From assembly GCA_003542955.1 (NCBI GenBank), contig DPJP01000283.1, positions 6,644-12,104 on the forward strand: 5,461 nt of DNA, written 5' to 3'. The translations under genes were made by a program, and so were the position numbers. This DNA comes from Armatimonadota bacterium (GTDB lineage: Bacteria; Armatimonadota; Zipacnadia; Zipacnadales; UBA11051). Below, one piece after another: positions 1-5,461 of the stretch. Numbering within the stretch: the stretch's first letter is position 1; the number at the start of each line of letters is the position of its first letter. A model generated the notes under the pieces. That model ran no database searches, was not told the DNA's origin, and saw nothing but the letters and a program-made list of their open reading frames with translations.

Positions 1-16
1 ATTCGCGTCATTCGCG
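1..16. repeat. Direct heptamer repeat ATTCGCG at the left edge
   Basis: The heptamer ATTCGCG occurs at 1-7 and again at 10-16, separated by TC. It is followed by GGTTTCTCGTCG, which is also rich in TCG. The first copy begins at the first base of the window, so the repeat may be the end of a longer array. It lies about 120 bases upstream of the first gene. It could be the edge of a dispersed intergenic repeat or a protein-binding site. Two copies alone do not decide this. Confidence 0.45.
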
Positions 17-122
17 GTTTCTCGTCGTTTGCCGTTACGTCGCCCTACAGGTCCGGCGCGCCAGGCCGGCGAATCTATCCACGATGCACATAGCTGCCGC
101 GTGCAGCGAGGCGAAGGCATGC

Positions 123-129
123 AGGAGGT
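123..129 (+). promoter_or_regulatory. Ribosome binding site AGGAGGT, decides start at ATG 137
   Basis: AGGAGGT is a near-perfect complement to the 16S rRNA 3' end. It sits 7 bases before ATG 137, which opens directly into a typical signal peptide (MRSW followed by a hydrophobic stretch). A competing ATG at 119 has a weaker GAGG at 108-111 with similar spacing and would add only six residues (MQEVRG). ATG 137 is preferred for its stronger site and its compact, positively charged signal-peptide N-region. Confidence 0.85.
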
Positions 130-136
130 AAGGGGA

Positions 137-3100
137 ATGCGATCGTGGAGCGCTGTCTGCCTGGCATGTGCCGCAATGCTCAGCCTGGCTGCTTCTGCCG
201 GGATGGCGGCAACCATAGCCACAGGTGACGGGCTGTCGCTCGATGTCACGGCATCCGGGGCGGTGACGGGGGTGCGGATGGGCGATGCCGACCTGCCTGT
301 CAGTGGCGAGGGCGGCTTTGCCGTCGCCGATTTCGCCAATCAGCCGGAGCTTCAGAATCTCATCGCCAACCCGGGGTTCGAGGATGGCGCGACGGGCTGG
401 AGCCTGGTGGGCACGCAGTCCATTGTCGAGGAGGGCGCGCACACCGGCAACCGCTGCGCGCTCATCAATGTGGCCGGCCCGGATGCGTCCAGCTCCAGCC
501 TCGGCACCCAGATACCCGTCAAGCCCAACACGAAGTACCGGTGCGAACTGTGGGTGCGGCGGGAGAACGCGGGAGTGTGCGGGGCGTACATCTCCGAGCG
601 CGATGCCGTGGGCAAGCTGAGCGGCCCGCAGACGCAGGTCGGGGCGACGATCCCGAAGGTGGACGGCGTCTGGCATCAACTCAAGTGGGAACTGCGCACC
701 CAGCCGACGACGACACAGCTCAACATCCGCGCCGACATCTACCGCTCCACGGGCAAGCTCTGGATCGATGACTTCTTCATCGCCGAAATGGGTGGAACCG
801 TATTCCAGCCTGTCACGGGGCAGCTCACGGGCGCCGGGAGCACCTACCAGTTCAAGGGCTCTGTGGAGAGCGCAGACCTGGAAGTCGAGGCCACCCTCGC
901 AGCCGATGCGGATGTCATCCGCGTCGACGGTGTGGTGCGGGACACCACAGGGCAGGACCGCGCCGTGGCGGTGCGCTTTGGCCTCCCCATCGATGCGGAC
1001 GGCTGGACGTGGCAGGCCGAGCCGGGCGAGCCGGAGCCGGTGACGGAGGCGAAGGGGCCACAGCGGTACACATACGACTGCCGCACGGGCATCGGCGAGT
1101 GCTCGATCTACCCCTTCTGCTCGCTGAGTACCGCCGACACGGGGCTGGCGATGGCGCTGCCGCTGTCGCAGGGGCCAAGGGTGTTCATCCTCGAGCACGA
1201 TCAGGCGTCGCGACTGCTGTCGGTCACGTTCTACTTCGGCCTCGCCGCCGACGCCGGGCACAATCCATCACGGGCGCCATTCAGCTTTGTCATCTACCGC
1301 CACAACCCCGCGTGGGGGTTACGGGCGGCGATGGAGCGCTACTACAGGCTGTTTGCGGAGAGCTTCATCAAGCGGCCTACCTTTGAGGGCTACCTCAACT
1401 ACGTCGGCCTCGAGGAGTACCTCCCGCAGACCCACGAGCTGTTCGTCTACCGGGATGCGAGGCTGCCGGATGCAAGCGACTTCGGCGAGGGCTACAAGTT
1501 CCTCTGGCACCTGCACGGCTGCTACGACTTCCGGATGGTGCCGTATGACAACCCCGAGCGCCCCCCCGATGAGGTGGTCATGGGACTGCTCGACGAGATG
1601 GTGCAGGCGGAGCAGGAGAAGCCCCGCGGATACGTACCCACGGCGGAGACCATCAAGAAGATATGCCACGGCCCCAACGGGGAGATTCTCTACATCGGCG
1701 ACACTCGCTACTGGCGCCCGCAGGAGGGCTACAACCATACCGACCAGGCCGGCTGGGGGCTCAACTTCAGGGTCAATGAGGACCCCGACATCTCCCCGAC
1801 CGCCGCGGAGCGCAGCCGTGCGGCGCTGGAGAAGTACTCACAGGACGAGCGCCGGCGCCCCTGGGACGCGATGCTCACCGCCGACGCCATCGAGGGGTAC
1901 CATGCCAACCGGGCCGGCGGCAACTACCGCAGAGAGCATTTCGCCACAACACTGCCGCCGCTGACCTTCGGCAAGGACAATCTCAGACCCGCCATGCCGA
2001 ACACGATCTGGGACCTCCACCACAAGGCCTGGTGGCCGCTCAGTGGCGAGCACAGGGTGGTCATCCACGGCAACGCCAACGCCTACGAGCAGTTCTTCAC
2101 CATGCCCTATATCGACGTGCCGATGCTCGAGACGGACTGGGACCCGAAGCACCCGGCCCGCTATGAGCGCTTCCTGCGCGCGGTCAACTACCAGAAGATA
2201 TGGCGCTACTGGCGGGTGCTGGGCAACGGCGAGAAGGACCACGCGAGCATGATGCGTCACTTCGCGCGCGGGCTGGCATACGCCACCTACCCCGCGCTCG
2301 GGCCGGTCCATTCCTCCGGCGTTGACCTCGAGCGGTACCGGGCGTACTACAGGCAGTATGTGCCCGCCATCGAGGAACTGTCCATCGCCGGCTGGGAGCC
2401 GGTGCCGTACGCGCGAACCGACAACGAGGTGGTCATCGAGCGTTACGGCTCCTTCGCCGCCGGAGAGTTGCACTTCACGCTGCGCAACTACGATACCGAG
2501 GCCGCCGCGACAGCGAAGGTGAGCATCGACCGTGCCGCACTCGGGATTCCGGTGGACGCGGAGTTGCTGGCTGTGGACGTCCTCCCCGGCGTTCCCTGCG
2601 CGGAGACCATCGACGCGGCCGGGTGGCCAATCGAGGTGGCTCCCGACAATGCACGGGCATTCTGGGTGGGCACACGCGAGCAGCTCTCCCGGCACGGCTT
2701 CAGGCTGGCCGGGCGGCTGCTGGAGAAGCTCGATCGGCTCTACCACCTGGACATGACCGATGATAACCGGCAGGCCCTCGATGCCGCGCGCAGACTGGCC
2801 GATGCAGGGGTCGCAGCAGGCCTGAATGAGGCACTCGCACTCGCTCGCGACCTGGGGCAGGCGGCCGATGCGCTGTTCTCGGGCATCGAGGCCAGGGGAG
2901 CAGGTCCGGTGGACCTCGCCAAGCTCGACTATCGCCTGCGGGCGGCGCTGAGCTTCGTTCCGGTGGCGACGCTGAGCCTCGACCTCCGGAGCCCCCGACT
3001 GGTCGAGGGCGGCCTGCGGGGCGCTGCGAGCTCAGTCTCGATGCAGCGGGGCGCGTTGGCGGCGGCGCGAGAGATGCCGGCTCTGGCGGTGTCGGTGCGC

Positions 3101-4171
3101 TCACCGTGGCCCGGCGTGGCCGAGGCGTGCTCGGTGCAGGCGGGGCCGCAGGGAGGCTGGGTCGCCCAACTGGATATCCCCTCCGAGCCCCAGCGCGTGC
3201 TGATGCCATACCTCATCACTGCGACCGGCAATGCCGGAGCCGCGGGTGAGTTCACCATCGCGCTGCCCGTCGACGTGATGGTCTCCGACCCGCTGACGGT
3301 AGCCGCGGAGCCGACACGGGTCTTTCGGGGCAAGAGTTCCAGGGTCAATCTACGGGTCGGAAACGCGCTTGCGGAGCGCGCCGTGGGTATACTGAAGCTG
3401 AGCCCTCCTGCGAAGATGGCTGTCGAGCCGTCTGAGATCGCCCTCGATGTGGCGGCCGGGAGCGGGCAGGACTGCCTCGTAACGGTGACGCTCGAGCCCA
3501 ATGCCAGGCTGGGCGAGCAGTACGTCGAGTACACCATCGGCGGGCCGGACGCGCGGATTGCCTCCACCGGCCGCATCGCGCTCACTGTGAGTGACCCGGT
3601 GCCGCACGTGCGGATATCCCGCGTGCCGTCCCCGCCCACCATCGACGGCAAGCTCGACGACAGGGCCTGGCAGGCGGCGCCGCTGGTCGAGGACATGGCG
3701 CTCATGCGTGGTGGGAAGCCGGCGACGGAGAAGACCTCCGTGTGGGTCGCCTATGATGACGCCGGGCTGTACATCGCGTTCCGCTGCCATGACTCACAGA
3801 TGGGCAAACTGAAGGCGGATCACACCGAGCGCGGCGCACCGCTGTACCAGGACGACGATGTGGAGGTCTTCCTGCTGCCGCCGGGCGCTGCGCGGCCGTA
3901 CCAGTTCGCGATCAACCCGCTCGGCACCATCAGCGACAACTTCGGGGACGGGGCGGAGTGGCAAGCGGCCGCCGAGCGGGGCGCGGATGCGTGGACGGTC
4001 GAGGTGTTCATCCCGTATGCGGCAGTGGGTGCTGAGGGACCGCCGCCGGCAGGAGCCTCCTGGGCCGCACAATTCGGTCGCCAGCAGAAGGCGAAGGCCG
4101 AGGTATCGGCCTGGACGCCGACGGCCGCGTTCATCGACGCGTCGAACTTCGGGGAGTTGGTATTCGAGTAG
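137..4171 (+). CDS. Secreted multidomain carbohydrate-binding protein, putative TIM-barrel glycosidase
   Basis: A complete 1344-residue exported protein, probably acting on or binding a polysaccharide outside the cytoplasm. What can be seen: a signal peptide at residues 1 to about 24 with cleavage near ASA-GMA-A; a CBM4/9-like jelly roll at about 74-218, opening with NLIANPGFEDG and closing with WIDDFFIAEM; a beta-sandwich at about 219-400; then, from about 415, a region that reads like a TIM barrel. In it, TADAIEGY (Asp583, Glu586) is followed by NYRREHF (596-602) and PYIDVPMLETDWD (Asp660, Glu665, Asp667, Asp669). These are candidate strand-end catalytic acids, by inference only. A small beta domain (about 770-850), a helical segment (852-940) and an Ig-like NEW3-type domain (about 1049-1150) follow. 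The C-terminus (about 1158-1344) is CBM9-type: PTIDGKLDDRAW, then YQDDDVEVFL and the ending NFGELVFE. I cannot assign a GH family. Clans containing GH31/36 or GH66-like barrels are possible relatives, and a non-catalytic binding protein is the alternative. No frameshift is visible. Confidence 0.82.
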   Translation: MRSWSAVCLACAAMLSLAASAGMAATIATGDGLSLDVTASGAVTGVRMGDADLPVSGEGGFAVADFANQPELQNLIANPGFEDGATGWSLVGTQSIVEEGAHTGNRCALINVAGPDASSSSLGTQIPVKPNTKYRCELWVRRENAGVCGAYISERDAVGKLSGPQTQVGATIPKVDGVWHQLKWELRTQPTTTQLNIRADIYRSTGKLWIDDFFIAEMGGTVFQPVTGQLTGAGSTYQFKGSVESADLEVEATLAADADVIRVDGVVRDTTGQDRAVAVRFGLPIDADGWTWQAEPGEPEPVTEAKGPQRYTYDCRTGIGECSIYPFCSLSTADTGLAMALPLSQGPRVFILEHDQASRLLSVTFYFGLAADAGHNPSRAPFSFVIYRHNPAWGLRAAMERYYRLFAESFIKRPTFEGYLNYVGLEEYLPQTHELFVYRDARLPDASDFGEGYKFLWHLHGCYDFRMVPYDNPERPPDEVVMGLLDEMVQAEQEKPRGYVPTAETIKKICHGPNGEILYIGDTRYWRPQEGYNHTDQAGWGLNFRVNEDPDISPTAAERSRAALEKYSQDERRRPWDAMLTADAIEGYHANRAGGNYRREHFATTLPPLTFGKDNLRPAMPNTIWDLHHKAWWPLSGEHRVVIHGNANAYEQFFTMPYIDVPMLETDWDPKHPARYERFLRAVNYQKIWRYWRVLGNGEKDHASMMRHFARGLAYATYPALGPVHSSGVDLERYRAYYRQYVPAIEELSIAGWEPVPYARTDNEVVIERYGSFAAGELHFTLRNYDTEAAATAKVSIDRAALGIPVDAELLAVDVLPGVPCAETIDAAGWPIEVAPDNARAFWVGTREQLSRHGFRLAGRLLEKLDRLYHLDMTDDNRQALDAARRLADAGVAAGLNEALALARDLGQAADALFSGIEARGAGPVDLAKLDYRLRAALSFVPVATLSLDLRSPRLVEGGLRGAASSVSMQRGALAAAREMPALAVSVRSPWPGVAEACSVQAGPQGGWVAQLDIPSEPQRVLMPYLITATGNAGAAGEFTIALPVDVMVSDPLTVAAEPTRVFRGKSSRVNLRVGNALAERAVGILKLSPPAKMAVEPSEIALDVAAGSGQDCLVTVTLEPNARLGEQYVEYTIGGPDARIASTGRIALTVSDPVPHVRISRVPSPPTIDGKLDDRAWQAAPLVEDMALMRGGKPATEKTSVWVAYDDAGLYIAFRCHDSQMGKLKADHTERGAPLYQDDDVEVFLLPPGAARPYQFAINPLGTISDNFGDGAEWQAAAERGADAWTVEVFIPYAAVGAEGPPPAGASWAAQFGRQQKAKAEVSAWTPTAAFIDASNFGELVFE

Positions 4172-4192
4172 GCATCAGAATACAGGGAAGAC

Positions 4193-4197
4193 GGGGG
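4193..4197 (+). promoter_or_regulatory. G-rich ribosome binding site for the GTG 4206 start
   Basis: GGGGG at 4193-4197 lies 8 bases before GTG 4206 and matches the G-rich block before the downstream paralogue's GTG. If translation instead began at GTG 4197, AGGGA at 4184-4188 would serve with 8 bases of spacing. The match to anti-Shine-Dalgarno is only partial, so the start remains a choice between these two codons. Confidence 0.45.
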
Positions 4198-4205
4198 TGT
4201 GGAAG

Positions 4206-5150
4206 GTGAAGTTGAGAACTCTGCTGTTGGTGTTCGCAGCGCTTGGCATGCTGTGCGGTCTCGCGTCCGCTACCGACCTCGAGTGCATCGTCACACGCGG
4301 CGGCTCACTCGAGGACGGCGTCCAGGTTACGTTGTGCCCGGGGGGGGTCACCAAGACGACAACCGGGGGCATGGCGCTGTTCGCGACTGTCGCTCCCGGT
4401 GAGTACACCGTGACTGCGCAGAAGACGATCGGCGGGACACTCTATGGCGCGCTCGAGGAGGGGGTGAGCGTGGTTGCCAACAGCCACGTGGTAGTCAACG
4501 TTGAGCTGACGGAGGCGGTGTACATCCCCTCCTGCTTCCCGCTTGCGCTCAACAACCAGTGGCTGTATGGCACGTGGAACAAGGAGACGGCCACGGGGAC
4601 GGTGAGCAAGGGTTCGCGCACCGAGAAGGTGGTGGGAACGCATGTCATCGCGGGTGACACGGCGCAAGTCATCCAGGTCACCGAGTCGGGCGGGACCGGC
4701 TGGTCGCAGTACCAGGCGAGCGGCCGCTGTGGCTGGGCCTACTACGGCGAGATGACGGGTCCGGTGACGAAGTTGTTCGACCCCTGCCTGCGCATTCCGC
4801 GGGTGCTGCCCCTCAACCAGCCGGTCGCAATGCAGACCACGGTCAAGTCCAGTGACGGCAGCCCGGATATCCCGATGAAGGCGCAGGTCGTCTTCGCGGG
4901 TTCCGAGACAATCACGGTGCCGGCGGGGACATTCGCCTGCGCGCGGCTGGACATCAAGCTCAGGACCGGCCACGAGGACAATGCCATGAGCATGTGGGTG
5001 GCCCCGAATGTCGGCACGGTGCAGGTGCATGAGGTCAAGCCCGGTAAGGAACACCGACGCCAGCTCGAACAGTACAGCGTGCGAGGTGTCAGGCCGTTAC
5101 CCGGCCCCATCATTCCCGGGCCGGTCAGACCGGGCAGGGGCGGTGGGTAG
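4206..5150 (+). CDS. Small secreted protein: transthyretin-like domain plus uncharacterised C-terminal domain
   Basis: A 314-residue exported protein of unknown function. Residues 1-22 form a signal peptide (MKLRTLLLVFAALG..., cleavage near LASA-T). There is no lipobox at Cys17, so a soluble secreted or periplasmic protein is likely. Residues 24 to about 103 look like a carboxypeptidase-regulatory/transthyretin-like beta-sandwich: DLEC, VTLCPGG, a TTGGMALF turn, then PGEYTVTA. From about 108 a second domain begins with IPSCFPLALNNQWLY, resembling domains that open with 'FPL..gn.W.Y'. It contains the recurrent PAGTFACARLDI and ends near MWVAPNVGTVQ. A Pro/Gly-rich tail (PLPGPIIPGPVRPGRGGG) closes it. 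The mature chain has six cysteines (27, 44, 110, 175, 194, 245), an even number compatible with disulphides. GTG 4206 is chosen because it puts Asp24, Cys27 and Cys44 at the same numbers as in the downstream paralogue. GTG 4197 (MWKVKLR...) is the alternative. The gene follows the large protein by 34 bases, suggesting co-transcription. Confidence 0.85.
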   Translation: MKLRTLLLVFAALGMLCGLASATDLECIVTRGGSLEDGVQVTLCPGGVTKTTTGGMALFATVAPGEYTVTAQKTIGGTLYGALEEGVSVVANSHVVVNVELTEAVYIPSCFPLALNNQWLYGTWNKETATGTVSKGSRTEKVVGTHVIAGDTAQVIQVTESGGTGWSQYQASGRCGWAYYGEMTGPVTKLFDPCLRIPRVLPLNQPVAMQTTVKSSDGSPDIPMKAQVVFAGSETITVPAGTFACARLDIKLRTGHEDNAMSMWVAPNVGTVQVHEVKPGKEHRRQLEQYSVRGVRPLPGPIIPGPVRPGRGGG

Positions 5151-5212
5151 CCGCCGGTGACGTAACTCCTGTGAGTAGCAGCTCATGAAGCTGACCGAGG
5201 GGGTGGGGGACG
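5151..5212 (+). promoter_or_regulatory. 62-base spacer with G-rich ribosome binding site (AGGGGG, 5198-5203)
   Basis: The spacer between the two paralogues has no T-tract hairpin that could end transcription. Its only inverted repeat is the weak CAGCT/AGCTG at 5179-5193. AGGGGG at 5198-5203 lies 9 bases before GTG 5213. The block GGGGGTG...GGTGA here resembles the one before the upstream paralogue, suggesting that the translation start region was duplicated along with the gene. Confidence 0.5.
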
Positions 5213-5461
5213 GTGAGGCGCAACGTCACCGTGTGCTTGTGTGCTGTGCTCAGTCTGCTGTATCGGGTGGCCCAGTCCGGGGACCTCGAGTGTCACGTGA
5301 CGCGGGCAGGGGCGAACATCGCTGGTGCTCTGGTGACACTGTGCCCCGGTGGATTGGCGAAGACCACCGATGCCTACGGCATCGCGCGGTTCACGGAGGT
5401 GGACGCCGGCGACTACACGGTGACCGCTGAGAGGGAAGAAGCCGGTGGCCTGCTTGGCGCG
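5213..5461 (+). CDS. Tandem paralogue of the upstream small secreted protein (3' end off window)
   Basis: The first 83 residues of a gene that runs past the right edge. GTG 5213 is the first possible start after an in-frame TGA at 5192-5194. Residues 1 to about 23 (MRRNVTVCLCAVLSLLY...) form a probable signal peptide, though an Arg at 18 makes the end of the hydrophobic core unusual. The remainder is the same transthyretin-like domain as in the preceding gene: DLECHVTR, VTLCPGG, KTTDAYGIARF, AGDYTVTA and GGLLGA. Hand alignment gives about 33 identities in 59 positions with one single-residue gap in the turn after KTT. Asp24, Cys27 and Cys44 fall at identical residue numbers in both proteins. 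The homology runs to the window edge, so the C-terminal domain is probably present beyond it, but that cannot be seen. Function is unknown. Confidence 0.85.
   Translation, partial: MRRNVTVCLCAVLSLLYRVAQSGDLECHVTRAGANIAGALVTLCPGGLAKTTDAYGIARFTEVDAGDYTVTAEREEAGGLLGA

Larger units (their letters stand above)
1..136 (+). promoter_or_regulatory. Leader region upstream of the large secreted protein gene
   Basis: This stretch carries no gene that I can support. The frame of the downstream gene stays open leftward to about position 29, but those 36 codons are rich in Arg, Gly and Pro and do not resemble a signal peptide. They would also place the real signal peptide internally. Besides the edge repeat it holds small inverted repeats at 53-69 (CCGGC/GCCGG) and 93-107 (GCTGC/GCAGC). 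I could not find a convincing -35/-10 pair, so the promoter may lie to the left of the window or be of a non-consensus type. Confidence 0.4.

Noticed and set aside
35..1261. A 408-codon open frame on the minus strand, opposite the first third of the large gene
   Set aside because: It is Arg/Ala/Leu/Gly/His-rich low-complexity translation with no domain or signal, lying wholly opposite a gene with clear protein domains. It is an expected by-product of high wobble GC.
1561..1567. Run of seven C in the large gene, considered as a frameshift site
   Set aside because: The reading frame is coherent on both sides (ERPPDE) and nothing suggests slippage or an alternative product.
1838..2746. A 302-codon minus-strand open frame
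   Set aside because: It lies opposite the putative barrel region, has no recognisable motif, and the plus-strand frame carries the coherent protein.
3858..4205. Leftward extension of the second gene's frame into the large gene
   Set aside because: The extension reads as Arg/Ser/Pro-rich junk overlapping the CBM9 coding sequence. The signal peptide at 4206 and its match to the paralogue mark the true start.
5121..5133. Inverted repeat CCGGT-CAG-ACCGG near the end of the second gene, considered as a terminator
   Set aside because: It lies inside the coding sequence, 14 bases before the stop codon, with no T-tract after it. It is more likely a result of Pro/Gly/Arg codons.
5179..5193. Inverted repeat CAGCT-CATGA-AGCTG in the spacer
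   Set aside because: It has only five base pairs and no T-tract, and stems this short are frequent by chance.
5185..5430. An ATG-initiated open frame (MKLTEG...) of 81 codons overlapping the third gene
   Set aside because: Its translation has no similarity to anything else in the window, while the overlapping frame from GTG 5213 is clearly homologous to the second gene.

Overview
The window looks like part of a bacterial chromosome from a high-GC organism. Wobble positions are mostly G or C, Shine-Dalgarno sites are purine-rich, and two of the three genes appear to start with GTG. The content is three co-directional genes for exported proteins. The first is a very large carbohydrate-binding protein, the other two are small cysteine-containing secreted proteins. 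This style is seen in polysaccharide-degrading environmental lineages such as Armatimonadota, Planctomycetota and related candidate phyla. That placement is an inference from gene style; there is no rRNA, tRNA or housekeeping marker to confirm it.

Layout, all on the + strand. Positions 1-136 are a non-coding leader with a direct heptamer repeat at its left edge, two small overlapping hairpins and a near-consensus AGGAGGT ribosome binding site. Positions 137-4171 encode a 1344-residue secreted protein. Its parts in order are a signal peptide, a CBM4/9-like jelly roll, a beta-sandwich, a probable TIM-barrel core resembling a glycoside hydrolase, a small beta domain, a helical linker, an Ig-like domain and a C-terminal CBM9-type domain. 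A 34-base gap follows. Positions 4206-5150 encode a 314-residue secreted protein with a transthyretin/carboxypeptidase-regulatory-like N-terminal domain and an uncharacterised C-terminal domain. A 62-base gap follows, and a third gene begins at GTG 5213 and runs off the right edge. It is a paralogue of the second: the signal peptide has the same length, the cysteines sit at the same residue numbers (27 and 44), and about 33 of 59 residues match by hand alignment.

The short gaps, shared strand and absence of any terminator between the genes suggest one transcription unit. A reasonable inference is that the large protein binds, and perhaps cleaves, an extracellular polysaccharide, while the duplicated small proteins act at the surface or outside the cell. 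Nothing in the sequence fixes the substrate. The tandem duplication, which may continue past the right edge, is the most interesting feature. I see no CRISPR array, insertion sequence, tRNA or rRNA.
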